Source: Bacteroidota bacterium
GTDB lineage: Bacteria > Bacteroidota > Bacteroidia > Flavobacteriales > Flavobacteriaceae
NCBI GenBank assembly: GCA_023457535.1
Contig: JAEWLN010000197.1
Coordinates: forward strand, 1-22,168
Reading direction: 5' to 3'
Length of the DNA: 22,168 nucleotides
Part shown: positions 13,518 to 22,168 of the stretch, in pieces
Layout: each line of letters begins with the position of its first letter
How positions within the stretch are numbered: the first letter of the stretch is position 1
The notes under the pieces: model-generated
Database searches by the model: none
Told to the model about the DNA's origin: nothing
The model's input: only the letters and a program-made list of their open reading frames with translations
Made by a program: the position numbers and the translations under genes

Positions 13518-14684
13518 TTACTGCACCAGTTCCGGTTCCCGCTGGGCGACCATTTTCTTTTTGTGCTTTTGGGCCGGTTTCTTTTTGTTGCGGCGGCCCC
13601 ACCAGATCACAAATCCGGTCACGGGCAAAGCAGCGCAAATCAGGCTGGCGGTAAACGCGAGGATTTTGCCGGGCAAGCTCAGGATCTGCCCGGTGTGAAT
13701 GCCATAACACATTTCCACAAGCTTTAGTCCGGCCGATTTGCTCTCATACGGATCGGCTTTGAGCATCGCGCCCGTGTCGGGGTGGAAGTGGTAATTGCTC
13801 TGGCGGTCGTAGCGCAGCGAAATCGGGTAAGCCCCGGTTTCTACAGGATCGTGCAAATGATCGGGGAACGTGACCCAGAACATTTGGTGGTCCGGATGTT
13901 TTTTCATCGTATAATGCATCGCGTAATCCGATACGGACAGTCTGTTTTGGGTAAATGCAGTAGTGTCGATGGCCGGATGCTCGACTTCTTTTTGTCGGTC
14001 GCCTTTGCCGAGGTTGGCCGTGTAATACAGTCCGTCGCCCACCCATTCATAGGCAAAATGCAACCCGGAAATCGCTACGATCAGCGCGATAATCGCCACA
14101 TAAAAACCCGACACATTGTGCCAGTCGTAGTTCACGCGCCGCCATGTGGCCGACCATTTCACGCCTAGCCGTTCCTTAAGGTTTTTGCGTTTTTTGGGCC
14201 ACCATTGGATGATGCCTGTAATGAGCAACACGATAAAAATCAGCGTTGCGCCGCCCACGATGTGTTTTCCGATGTAGTCCGGCAACAGCAGATACAAATG
14301 GATGTACTCCACAATAATAAAGAAATCCTTCGACTGGATCTCGCTTTTCAGGAACCGGCCCGTGTACGGATTGAAATACACATAGATCCATTCGCCGGAC
14401 TTGTCCTGGGAAAACGCAGCGCACGAGCGGTCTTTGCCCGTGTACCCGATCAGCCACACTTTAGCGCCTTCGGGCAGCACCTTGAGCGCATTGGCCCTGA
14501 TTTTCGATGGTGCGAGATACGGCTTGTCCTGTGGCTCGACGAACCGGTATTCCTTGCGCGTAAGGTCTTTGATCTCGTCGTGGAAACAAAAAATACAACC
14601 TGTGACGGCCACAATAAACACAATCAGCCCGGAGGTGAGCCCGAGCCATTTGTGGATATTGCGTATGTGCTTTTTAAAACCCAT
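13518..14684 (-). CDS. PepSY-domain inner-membrane protein (PiuB-like)
   Basis: 388 residues with four clear transmembrane helices: near residues 14-35 (after RNIHKWLGLTSG), 140-165 (IGKHIVGGATLIFIVLLITG), about 190-212 (WHNVSGFYVAIIALIVAISG) and near the C-terminus (KILAFTASLICAALPVTGFV), then a Lys-rich tail. Periplasmic PepSY-type regions lie between helices. Histidines next to the helices (IHKW, IGKH, DWHN, GIHTG) are conserved in the family and could bind heme. Members next to siderophore receptors are thought to help ferric-siderophore reduction or release. The ATG overlaps the receptor stop by one base (TAATG at 14686-14682), so the two are co-translated. Confidence 0.9.
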   Translation of the reverse strand: MGFKKHIRNIHKWLGLTSGLIVFIVAVTGCIFCFHDEIKDLTRKEYRFVEPQDKPYLAPSKIRANALKVLPEGAKVWLIGYTGKDRSCAAFSQDKSGEWIYVYFNPYTGRFLKSEIQSKDFFIIVEYIHLYLLLPDYIGKHIVGGATLIFIVLLITGIIQWWPKKRKNLKERLGVKWSATWRRVNYDWHNVSGFYVAIIALIVAISGLHFAYEWVGDGLYYTANLGKGDRQKEVEHPAIDTTAFTQNRLSVSDYAMHYTMKKHPDHQMFWVTFPDHLHDPVETGAYPISLRYDRQSNYHFHPDTGAMLKADPYESKSAGLKLVEMCYGIHTGQILSLPGKILAFTASLICAALPVTGFVIWWGRRNKKKPAQKHKKKMVAQREPELVQ

Positions 14685-17074
14685 TAGAATTTATACGTCA
14701 CGCTGCCAAAGAACATGCGCGGATTTTGGATGTTGATTGTCGTATAGCCGTTGAAATATTGCTCGTCGCCAAGGTTGTTCACTTTGAACGCAATGCGGTA
14801 TTTGGGTTGGTCATACGTGAGTGATGCGTTGACCACGGCATACGATGGCAGTGTAAAGGTTTGGACCGCCTCGCCGGCAACAGGGCTTTGGTTGTAGGCA
14901 AAGGTTTCGTCGCCGTAATTGCCGCCAAACCCAAATCCAAGGCCTTTGAGTGCCGTGGTTTGCAAGCTGTAATTGATCCAGTAGTTGACGAGGTTTTCAG
15001 GCCCGGCCGTTACAGGGCGCAATTTGCTTTGTCCGAGTTCGCTGTCATTTTTTGCATATCCGATCAGGAAATTCAGGCCCGGAAGCGGGTTGCCGGTCAG
15101 TTCGATCTCGACTCCTTTGCTGGTTTGGTCGCCATCCTGGATGCTTACCAGCGGATTGTTCCCGGGGCGCAAAATATCTTCCACAACAATATTGTAATAA
15201 CTGATATTCGCGCTGAGTTTGTTCTGGAATACGTTGAGCTTTACGCCGCCTTCGATCTGGTTGGCCTGCTCGGGATCGAATTTGACCACGTCAAGCGCCT
15301 CGTTGGTCGCAAATCCGATGTTCTTAAAACTGTTCTGGTAGTTCCCGAAAACCGATACGCGGTCTTTCACGATCTGGTACACCAATCCGAACTTTGGGGA
15401 AAGGTAATTTTGCGAATAACCGTCTTCAAAACGACCGGTTTCGTAGTTGTAAACGCCGCGGTCGATGTAATGGTCAAAACGCACTGCCGCAGAAACGATC
15501 AGGTGATCCGTGATGTTGATCACGTCCGATGCATAAGCGCTGAGCGTTGTTACATCGGTGCGGTTGCGGTAGCCGAATCCGCCGCCAATGAAACGCTCGG
15601 CAACGGCTGTCGGATTAAAATTGTAATAATCTGAAGACGGTGCGATATAGCTGATCTGGTCGAATGCGGTATAAAACGGATCGCGCATAAAACCGTAATT
15701 CAGATTGGTTTCGGTGTTCAGCACGTCGCCGCCAACGAGCACGCGGTTGCGGATGCTGCCGATGTTGAATTCGCCGTTGAAATTTTGCTGGAACTCGATG
15801 ATGTTGTCGCGTCCGTTGGCATCCCACGCCTGACGGGAAATTTCATAGTTTGGCAACAGATAAAACCAGGTCTGCAAGCCACCGGCACGGTTCGATCCGC
15901 TTGAAAATACAGATTGCGAAGACCATTTGTCGTTGAATTGGTAAAGCGCCTGGGCAAAAAGGTTCATGCTTTTGGTGGTCGTCACAAAATCGCCGCCATG
16001 GAAAGAGCGTTTGAAATCGAACGGGATGTCGTTGGCATTGGTGATCCCGATATTTTGCGGCGTATCGCCCAGATAGATCAACGGCATGCCCGATGCTTCC
16101 ACGTTGTAGATCTCCGCTTCGACCGATAAGGTCAGTTTTTGATTGATCTGGTACGAAAACGATGGTGCGATAAAATAACTTTTGTTAAATCCAAAATCCT
16201 GAAACGTATTGGCGTTGTTATATGCGCCGTTGAATCGGAACAAAGCGGTGTGGTCGTCGTTGACCGGCGTATTGATGTCGGCCGTAACACGGTTGAAACC
16301 GTAGGATCCACCCTGATAACTTACTTCGCCGCCAAATCCGTCGTATGGGCTTTTGGTCACGCGGTTGATGAGTCCGCCGTAAGAAGTGAGCACGCTTCCA
16401 AACAACGTCGCCGACGGGCCTTTGATGCTTTCGATGCGTTCGAGGTTGGCCGCATCTGAGTTGCTTGTGACGCGTCCGGCAATGCCGTTGCGCAATAGTG
16501 CCTGGGTCACGAATCCGCGCGAGGCAAAATACGATCCGCCGTCGCCGGCCCGGTTGGTAGAACCCCACAATTGGTACAGTCCCGGGATGTTTTTGAGCGC
16601 GTCGTCCTGGCTGACTACGAGTTGGTCTTTCATCAATTCCTTGGTCACGACGTTGTAAACCTGGGCGTTTTCGAGGTTTTTGATCGGCATGCGCGATACG
16701 TGGCTCGATTCGCGCTTGGTGTATTTGTTCGCATTGCCTGCCACATTGATCTCAGCGAGCGTTTCGCCGCGCGAATAAAGTTGTATGCTTGGCAGTTGGG
16801 TGGTTTGTCCGTCCGTTACGGTAAACGCCATTTCTTTGGTCGAAAAACCCATGTGCGTGATTTTGAGCGTGTACTGACCCGATTTGACGTTTTTGAATTC
16901 AAATTCGCCTTGACTATTGGAGCGGCTGCCGAATTTAGTGCCGTTGATCGTTACAGTTGCGTTATCTACAGCCGAATGGTCTGAAGCAGTGATTTTCCCG
17001 ATTACCGATCCCGTTTGCGCAAACGAAAGCGCGCTCCAGCAAACGACAATCATAAAAGTGAGCAGTTTGTTCAT
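14684..17074 (-). CDS. TonB-dependent siderophore-type outer-membrane receptor
   Basis: 796 residues. A signal peptide (cleavage likely after FAQ, about residue 20) is followed by a CarboxypepD_reg-like domain (about 22-100, with GEFEFKNVKSGQYTLKI), common in Bacteroidota receptors. The plug domain spans about 130-245 (SQDDALKNIPGLYQLWGSTN, ERIESIKGPSATLFGS, GGLINRVTKSP). A 22-strand-type barrel follows, ending in GSVTYKF with the terminal aromatic residue needed for outer-membrane insertion. RGF and IKGPSA motifs put it nearest the FhuA/FptA-type ferric-siderophore receptors. Iron uptake is further supported by the coupled PepSY gene and a possible iron operator upstream. The exact siderophore cannot be told. 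SusD is absent, so it is not a glycan SusC. Confidence 0.95.
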   Translation of the reverse strand: MNKLLTFMIVVCWSALSFAQTGSVIGKITASDHSAVDNATVTINGTKFGSRSNSQGEFEFKNVKSGQYTLKITHMGFSTKEMAFTVTDGQTTQLPSIQLYSRGETLAEINVAGNANKYTKRESSHVSRMPIKNLENAQVYNVVTKELMKDQLVVSQDDALKNIPGLYQLWGSTNRAGDGGSYFASRGFVTQALLRNGIAGRVTSNSDAANLERIESIKGPSATLFGSVLTSYGGLINRVTKSPYDGFGGEVSYQGGSYGFNRVTADINTPVNDDHTALFRFNGAYNNANTFQDFGFNKSYFIAPSFSYQINQKLTLSVEAEIYNVEASGMPLIYLGDTPQNIGITNANDIPFDFKRSFHGGDFVTTTKSMNLFAQALYQFNDKWSSQSVFSSGSNRAGGLQTWFYLLPNYEISRQAWDANGRDNIIEFQQNFNGEFNIGSIRNRVLVGGDVLNTETNLNYGFMRDPFYTAFDQISYIAPSSDYYNFNPTAVAERFIGGGFGYRNRTDVTTLSAYASDVINITDHLIVSAAVRFDHYIDRGVYNYETGRFEDGYSQNYLSPKFGLVYQIVKDRVSVFGNYQNSFKNIGFATNEALDVVKFDPEQANQIEGGVKLNVFQNKLSANISYYNIVVEDILRPGNNPLVSIQDGDQTSKGVEIELTGNPLPGLNFLIGYAKNDSELGQSKLRPVTAGPENLVNYWINYSLQTTALKGLGFGFGGNYGDETFAYNQSPVAGEAVQTFTLPSYAVVNASLTYDQPKYRIAFKVNNLGDEQYFNGYTTINIQNPRMFFGSVTYKF

Positions 17075-17096
17075 GTGGTTAGATTTTTAATTGGCG

Positions 17097-17127
17097 CAAA
17101 TTTAACACGCCCAATTCACATAAACAA
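17097..17127 (-). promoter_or_regulatory. Predicted promoter of the receptor-PepSY operon
   Basis: Minus-strand TTG (17127-17125) and TAAATTTG (17104-17097) are 20 nt apart; TTT three bases later gives a 17-nt spacing. The ATG at 17074 lies 22 nt downstream of the -7 element. Confidence 0.55.
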
Positions 17128-17130
17128 TAT

Positions 17131-17151
17131 TATTTTTAATTATTCTAAATA
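17131..17151. promoter_or_regulatory. Candidate iron-regulator operator (partial palindrome)
   Basis: The 21-nt stretch, on the minus strand TATTTAGAATAA followed by TTAAAAATA, is a palindrome at eight of ten pairs about its centre. It resembles the TTTAGAATAATTCTAAA-like sites I associate with iron-regulated receptors in this phylum. It lies directly upstream of the -33 element, where a Fur- or DtxR-type regulator could block transcription. AT richness makes chance similarity possible. Confidence 0.4.
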
Positions 17152-17170
17152 AAATTAATGTTAAGAGGGC

Positions 17171-17200
17171 AAAAAAAAGCCTCCATTTGGCGGAGGCTTT
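17171..17200 (-). terminator. Rho-independent terminator of the efflux operon
   Basis: Minus-strand AAAGCCTCC (17200-17192), a 7-nt loop, GGAGGCTTT (17184-17176), then further T to 17171. It starts 13 nt after the RND stop codon and isolates the pump operon from the receptor operon. Confidence 0.9.
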
Positions 17201-17213
17201 GATTTCGATGCGA

Positions 17214-20200
17214 TTAAAGCGAATGTTTGGTCGTAAACCCATCATCGCTGAGTTCGTTAGGGGTGTATTCTTCGACCATCAAGCTGTCGTAATCCACGTC
17301 TTTGGATTTGCCGTAACGACGGATCAGGCTGTCGAAAATCGAATAAACGACCGGTACAATGATCAGCGTCAGGAACAACGACGACACCAATCCGCCGATG
17401 ATTACCCAAGCCAGTCCGTTGTTCATTTCAGCTGCGGCGCCACTGGCAACGGCAATCGGCACCATACCAAACACCATCGCGATGGTCGTCATCAGGATCG
17501 GGCGCAAACGCGCATGGTTGGCCTGGATCAACGCATTGTAAGTAGATTCGCCGGCTTCCTTTCGATGATTGGTAAAGTCAACGAGCAAAATCGCGTTCTT
17601 ACACACCAGACCAATCAGCATGATGATCCCCAGAATCGTAAAGATGTTAAGGGTATTGTTGGTCAGCGCCAGTGCATACAGCGCCCCGATGAACGACAGC
17701 GGTACGGAAAACAACACCACGAACGGGTACACAAAACTGTTGTACAGTGCCACCATGACAAGGTACACCAGGATAATGGCCGCGAGCAATGAAATCCCGA
17801 GCGTACCAAACCCTTCCTGACTGTTTTCGATCTCGCCGCCCCATACGTAATCTACGCCTGCCGGACGCTGCATTTTCGAAAACTTGGCTTCCCATTCCGT
17901 GGCGAGCGTTTGGGTCGATTTACCTACGGTCTGCGCCTGGATGCTGACGGCAGCACTCTTGTCGCGGCGCTCGAGCAAACTCGGTCCTGAACTTTCAGTC
18001 ACCGATGCGAATTGCGAGAGCTTGATTTGTTGGCCCTGCGCATTGACAAACGTCAGGTCGCGTACATTGTTGATGTTTGACCGATCGAATTCGTTAAAGC
18101 GGATGTTGATGTCGTATTCGTATTGTCCGGCGCGGAATTTCCCGTCGGTATTGCCGTTAAAGGCCGTTTGCATCGAGAGTCCGACCGTTTGCAGATCGAG
18201 CCCCAGCGACGCCATTTTATCGCGGTCCACCTGAACGTTTACTTCGGGCGATCCGGTTTCTGAGGTAAGCTTGATCTCTGTCGCACCCGGAATTTTAGCG
18301 AGTTCTGCCGCGGCGGCCTGGGCGAATTGCATCGCGCTTTCGTTGTCGTTTCCGGTAATGGTGAGCATCAGTGGCGCGTCATCGGCACCACCCATAATAC
18401 TTACCGGAACGGTTTTGACCTGTACGCCAACGAGGATCTTTTGCAGTTCGCGCTTGATTTTTGCAGCGTAAATAAACGTGTTGTCCTCGCGTTTGTCACG
18501 GTCGACGAGCGTTACAGTTACCTCAGATTTATACGGCGTGGTTTGTACGCCCGAGAATCCGCCCGAGATTTGCCCGACGGTCGTGATCAAAGAGGTCACT
18601 TCTTTTTTGCCGCCAAGGAATTGCTCGACTTTTTGCGTCACCAGATTACTTTGCTCGACCGATGCGTCTTTGGGCAATTCCAGCTGGACGATAAATTGTC
18701 CGCGGTCCATTTTTGGAAAGAAATCCCCGCCGATGAATCCTGCGCCGACCAAAAACAGCGATGAAAAGAACATCAAAAGCACGACGAGCAGCGACGTGAT
18801 TTTAGTGCCGCGCGATTTGAGCGACCATTTCAAAATGCCCGATACCCAATCTGTAAACCGATCGAGTCCGCGTTCGAAGCCCAGGATGACGCGTCCAAAA
18901 AAGTTCTTGCCTTCAATGTGCTCGAGTTTCCCGAAACGCGAAGACAGCCACGGGATAAGCGTAAAGGAGGACAGCAACGAGAGCGATGTCGCAATAACGA
19001 CCGTAACGCAAAACTGGCTGATAATGTTCGCGACAAATCCCGTGCTGAGCGCGATCGGAAGGAATACAACGATGATCACCAAGGTGATGGCCGTCACGGT
19101 AAACCCGATCTCCGCCGTTCCGTCATACGCCGCGCGGATCCGGTTTTTGCCCATTTCCATGTGTCGGTAAATATTCTCGAGTACCACGATGGCGTCGTCG
19201 ACCAAAATACCCACCACAAGCGACAAACCAAGCAACGACATCAGGTTCAGCGTGTACCCGAGCAGGTAGATCCCGATAAAAGTTGCGATCAACGAGGCCG
19301 GAATCGACACCATCACGATGAACGCGTTGCGGATCGAGTGCAAAAAGAACAGCATCACGAACGCCACGAGGAATACCGCGAGGAACAAATCGTGGATAAC
19401 GCCGTCAGCGGCCACGAGCGTAAATTCGGATGTATCGTTGGCCACTTCAAGCTTGACGCCTTGTTTGGCATAGTCTTTTTCGATTTTGGCAATCGTCGTT
19501 TTGATGTCCTCCGACAACTGAACGGCGTTGGCATCGGTTTGTTTGATAACCTGAATCGCAATGGCGCTTTTGCGGTTCACGCGCGAGATCTTTTCGACCT
19601 GTTTTTGCGAATCCTGTACATCGGCAATGTCGCCCAATCTTATCTGGATGCCGTTTTTGTCCGACACGACCAGGTTGCGCATCTCCTGAACATTGCGGTA
19701 TTTCCCGGACAAACGGATCAGCATTTTGCTTTCGCGCGTTTGCAAACTTCCGGTAGGAAAATCCAGGTTGGACGCCAGAATCGCCTGCTGGACGGCCGGA
19801 ATCGACAATCCGTAACCTTTTAGTTTGTTCTGGTCGAGGCTGACCTGGATCTCGCGTTCCTGCCCGCCGACAAGCGTGATTTGCGCTACGCCGTTGGTAC
19901 GCGCGAGCAAGGGTTCGATTTTCTTGTCGAGCAGATCGTAGAACGCCACTTCGTCCATATCGCCTGTAGCCGCTAGGGTCATGACGGGCAAATCGGAAAT
20001 GGAGAATTTGGTCAGTGACGGCGGGTCTACGTCGTCCGGCAAATCTTTCTCGATCGCGTTGATCTTGCGCTGGGCGTCGTTGAGCGAGTAATCGGCGTTA
20101 GCCTCGGCCTCAAGCGTTACCATGACCAGCGAGAGGCTCTCATAGGATTTGGATTCCACTTTTTTGACCAGCTCGAGCGATGACACGGCATCCTCGATCT

Positions 20201-20396
20201 TGCGCGTTACGGTGTTTTCCACCTCTGCCGGCGACGCACCCGGATAAACCGTGGCGATCGTCACGACATTGATGTCAAATTTTGGGATCAGCTCGTAGCT
20301 GAGGTTGGAGAAACTGAACAATCCGCCAAGGGTCAGGATCGTGAACAGCACGATGATGAGCGTCGGCCGTTTAATGGATATAGAAGCTATTTTCAT
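17214..20396 (-). CDS. RND-family multidrug efflux pump, inner-membrane component (HAE1/AcrB type)
   Basis: 1060 residues, close to AcrB (1049). The protein is a proton-driven trimeric transporter taking substrates from the periplasm or outer leaflet to a TolC channel. The repeat organisation is intact: helix 1 (residues 13-30), a large periplasmic loop, helices 2-6 from about 335, a second large loop from about 560, and the last helix group from about 870. Proton-relay residues are present: the adjacent aspartates in GILVDDAIVVLENIYRHME (about residue 400) and the helix-10 lysine in GLVCKNAILLVDFTNHR. The hydrophobic rather than metal-binding helix 4 points to HAE1 (drug or lipid-like substrates), not HME (CusA) pumps. 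It starts 9 nt after the fusion-protein stop. Confidence 0.95.
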   Translation of the reverse strand: MKIASISIKRPTLIIVLFTILTLGGLFSFSNLSYELIPKFDINVVTIATVYPGASPAEVENTVTRKIEDAVSSLELVKKVESKSYESLSLVMVTLEAEANADYSLNDAQRKINAIEKDLPDDVDPPSLTKFSISDLPVMTLAATGDMDEVAFYDLLDKKIEPLLARTNGVAQITLVGGQEREIQVSLDQNKLKGYGLSIPAVQQAILASNLDFPTGSLQTRESKMLIRLSGKYRNVQEMRNLVVSDKNGIQIRLGDIADVQDSQKQVEKISRVNRKSAIAIQVIKQTDANAVQLSEDIKTTIAKIEKDYAKQGVKLEVANDTSEFTLVAADGVIHDLFLAVFLVAFVMLFFLHSIRNAFIVMVSIPASLIATFIGIYLLGYTLNLMSLLGLSLVVGILVDDAIVVLENIYRHMEMGKNRIRAAYDGTAEIGFTVTAITLVIIVVFLPIALSTGFVANIISQFCVTVVIATSLSLLSSFTLIPWLSSRFGKLEHIEGKNFFGRVILGFERGLDRFTDWVSGILKWSLKSRGTKITSLLVVLLMFFSSLFLVGAGFIGGDFFPKMDRGQFIVQLELPKDASVEQSNLVTQKVEQFLGGKKEVTSLITTVGQISGGFSGVQTTPYKSEVTVTLVDRDKREDNTFIYAAKIKRELQKILVGVQVKTVPVSIMGGADDAPLMLTITGNDNESAMQFAQAAAAELAKIPGATEIKLTSETGSPEVNVQVDRDKMASLGLDLQTVGLSMQTAFNGNTDGKFRAGQYEYDINIRFNEFDRSNINNVRDLTFVNAQGQQIKLSQFASVTESSGPSLLERRDKSAAVSIQAQTVGKSTQTLATEWEAKFSKMQRPAGVDYVWGGEIENSQEGFGTLGISLLAAIILVYLVMVALYNSFVYPFVVLFSVPLSFIGALYALALTNNTLNIFTILGIIMLIGLVCKNAILLVDFTNHRKEAGESTYNALIQANHARLRPILMTTIAMVFGMVPIAVASGAAAEMNNGLAWVIIGGLVSSLFLTLIIVPVVYSIFDSLIRRYGKSKDVDYDSLMVEEYTPNELSDDGFTTKHSL

Positions 20397-20405
20397 GGGT
20401 TTGGC

Positions 20406-21470
20406 TTATTTGATGATGCTCACTTTCGAGCCGTCCGTCAGGTTGATCTGTCCGCTGGTGACGATGGTTTCGCCGTCTTCCAACCCGCCCAGGATTTCCA
20501 CTTTATCGCCCAGTACGCGACCTGGTGTAACCTTCCGGATGTGTGCGGTTCCTTCCTTGATTACGAAAACTTCTCCCGCGTTGACCCCGCCCACAAATGC
20601 CGTACGCGAAATAGCGCGAACGTCTCCGGAGCCGGCGCCTGTCGGGATGAATTCTGCCGTGCCGTACATACCGGCCTTGATTTCGTTGTTTGGATTGTTG
20701 GCAATTTCGATTTCGACCGGAAAGTTAAGCGATGCATCGGCCTTGGCGGCGATGAACGTAATTTTGCCCTCGAAAGATTTATCGGGATAAACGCTGGCTT
20801 TCACTTTGACCGCGCTGCCGATTTTGAGCGATGGAATTTGGCCTTCAGGCACCGTGACCATCAATTTTAATCGGGACGTATTGACCAGTTCAAACAATTC
20901 GGTTCCGGGCGATACAACAGATCCCGGCTCGATCATGCGCTTGTTCACAATGCCGTTGATCGTCGATTTGATCGTGGCATCGCCGAGCGAAATGCTTGCC
21001 TGGTCGAGTTGTGCCTTTGCATTGGCCAACGCTACTTTTGATTGATCCACCTGCTGTTTGGTCACGCCTCCGGTCTTGAACGCGCTTTCATAACGCTGTG
21101 CATCGGCTACGGCATTCTGGTATGAAGCCCGTGCGTTGGTCAGATTGACCGACAGTTTGTCGCCTTTGATCACCGCAAGGGTTTGCCCGATGCGTACCGC
21201 GCTGCCCTCATCGACAAGTACTTTTATGACACGACCCGAATTTTCAGCCGAAAATTTAAGTTCCTGCGACGGGATGAACGTTCCGTTGGCCAGAAATTGC
21301 TGGTCGATTTTGCCGGTTGAAACGGTTTCGACGCGAACGGCCACGGTGCTGTTTTGAAGTGAAACAACGGCTTGTTCTTGTTCGTTTTTGGCCTTGTTGC
21401 CCGTCAGGACATAAGCGATGAGCGCAATGATGGCAACAATGACGATGATATAAATGAATTTCTTTTTCAT
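20406..21470 (-). CDS. Efflux membrane-fusion (periplasmic adaptor) protein
   Basis: 354 residues, HlyD/AcrA family. An N-terminal membrane anchor (residues 5-23, IYIIVIVAIIALIAYVLTG) without a lipobox Cys tethers it to the inner membrane. A biotinyl-lipoyl-like domain (ENSGRVIKVLVDEGSAVRIG, about 80-100) is split by a helical hairpin (about 105-155, with NARASYQNAVADAQRYESAF), then a beta-barrel part with LNFPVEIEIANNPNNEIKAG and a C-terminal membrane-proximal domain ending in LTDGSKVSIIK. It bridges pump and outer-membrane channel. It begins 3 nt after the TolC-like gene. Confidence 0.95.
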   Translation of the reverse strand: MKKKFIYIIVIVAIIALIAYVLTGNKAKNEQEQAVVSLQNSTVAVRVETVSTGKIDQQFLANGTFIPSQELKFSAENSGRVIKVLVDEGSAVRIGQTLAVIKGDKLSVNLTNARASYQNAVADAQRYESAFKTGGVTKQQVDQSKVALANAKAQLDQASISLGDATIKSTINGIVNKRMIEPGSVVSPGTELFELVNTSRLKLMVTVPEGQIPSLKIGSAVKVKASVYPDKSFEGKITFIAAKADASLNFPVEIEIANNPNNEIKAGMYGTAEFIPTGAGSGDVRAISRTAFVGGVNAGEVFVIKEGTAHIRKVTPGRVLGDKVEILGGLEDGETIVTSGQINLTDGSKVSIIK

Positions 21471-21473
21471 GGA

Positions 21474-22168
21474 TTATTGAGCTAGAGTTTTAAGTTGTCC
21501 TTTTGATTTGATGAGTTGCACTTCAGCCAGCTTGTAGTTCAGCAGCGCGGTGTTGTAGTTGTTTTGCGCCTCTGTGAGCGCCTTTTCAGAATCGAGCATG
21601 TCCGTCAGGGTGGCCAGGCCGTTGTAATAATTGTTCTTGGTGTTCTCGAGCACTTCCTGTCCGAGCCTTACGTTCTCACGCTGGCTTTCGAGGGTTTTGA
21701 GGTTGTTTTTGATGCTTGTGACCGCGTCGTAATATTCTTTGTCGAGCATCAGTTTTCTGTCGGCCATATCTTGTTGGTGCTTGCGCAGCTCAATGTCTGC
21801 TTTTCCGACGCGTGCGCGGTTGCCAAGTCCGGTGAATATCGGCACTTTAAGGTTGAGCCCGATTGACGCATAATCCGTCCAATACGTACCATCGGCAGGT
21901 TTTGAAAACCATGGCAACTCGGCGCCGGTGCCCTGATAATTGTAATTGGCGTTGAGCGAAAGGCTCGGATAATAGGCCGCCTGCTTCGATTTTTTCTGGT
22001 ATTTGAGCAATTGTTCCTGCGTAGTGAGCAATTGGTATTCGTAACGCCCGGTGCTGTTGGGCTGTTCTTCGAGGGCGAGCGGCTGGATTTCGATGCTCGA
22101 CCGGACCAGCGTTATCGGCGTCTCCACGGGCATGCCCATGTATAATTTGAGTGCCGTTTCCTGTAACG
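21474..22168 (-). CDS. TolC-like outer-membrane efflux protein, C-terminal part, cut by window edge
   Basis: The last 231 codons of an OEP/TolC-family channel protein; the frame is open to the right edge (LQETALKLYMGMP precedes any convincing start), so the M at 22139 is internal. The visible part has the long alpha-barrel helices (YEYQLLTTQEQLLKYQKKSK; SIKNNLKTLESQRENVRLGQ) and the family-typical YYPSLSLNANYNYQG and GLNLKVPIFTG strand segments, then NNYYNGLATLTDMLDSEKAL and a C-terminal helix LNYKLAEVQLIKSKGQLKTL. As first gene of the visible operon it delivers the exit duct for the RND pump. The promoter and possible TetR-type regulator would lie outside the window. Confidence 0.93.
   Translation of the reverse strand, partial: LQETALKLYMGMPVETPITLVRSSIEIQPLALEEQPNSTGRYEYQLLTTQEQLLKYQKKSKQAAYYPSLSLNANYNYQGTGAELPWFSKPADGTYWTDYASIGLNLKVPIFTGLGNRARVGKADIELRKHQQDMADRKLMLDKEYYDAVTSIKNNLKTLESQRENVRLGQEVLENTKNNYYNGLATLTDMLDSEKALTEAQNNYNTALLNYKLAEVQLIKSKGQLKTLAQ

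Overview
The window looks like chromosomal DNA of a Flavobacteriaceae-type Bacteroidota. The reasons are the family resemblance of the proteins, the short ~350-residue NuoG, a CarboxypepD_reg-like domain at the front of the TonB-dependent receptor, a 115-residue MORN-type secreted protein of a kind I associate with flavobacteria, AT-rich leaders without clear Shine-Dalgarno sequences, and several matches to the Bacteroidota promoter pattern (TTG, 17-20 nt, TAnnTTTG). Coding DNA is fairly GC-balanced for the group; intergenic DNA is AT-rich. Almost everything is on the minus strand.

Region 1 (8990 to 1, minus) is the respiratory complex I operon, nuoA-B-C-D-E-F-G-H-I-J-K-L, with nuoL running off the left edge (nuoM and nuoN presumably follow). 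All cluster ligands I looked for in NuoB, E, F, G and I are present, so this should be a full NADH-oxidising enzyme. NuoG is the compact form without the molybdopterin-oxidoreductase-like domain. Most junctions are 1-nt start/stop overlaps. Three junctions are open (A-B 89 nt, F-G 128 nt, H-I 301 nt), and these hold inverted or tandem repeats.

Region 2 (9162-11332, minus) has a cold-shock protein gene with a clear promoter and a strong terminator, and upstream of it aspS (aspartyl-tRNA synthetase).

Region 3 (11374-12407) is a decayed TlpA-like thiol-disulfide oxidoreductase gene (two nonsense codons, one frameshift, one internal deletion). It is bracketed by two copies, in opposite orientation, of a palindromic dispersed repeat. 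A third copy lies between nuoH and nuoI. The central stem has one compensatory base change among the copies.

Region 4 (12554-13449) holds a small secreted MORN-repeat protein (plus) and a convergent VOC/PhnB-like protein (minus), sharing a terminator hairpin.

Region 5 (13518-17151, minus) is an iron-uptake pair: a TonB-dependent siderophore-type receptor overlapping by 1 nt a four-helix PepSY membrane protein (PiuB-like, likely ferric-siderophore reduction). A partly palindromic AT-rich site upstream may be an iron-regulator operator.

Region 6 (17171-22168, minus) is a tripartite efflux operon in the order outer-membrane TolC-like factor (cut by the right edge), membrane-fusion protein, HAE1-type RND pump, closed by a strong terminator.

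I found no complete insertion sequence, CRISPR array, tRNA or rRNA. The least explained material is the intergenic repeat set inside the nuo operon and around the pseudogene.
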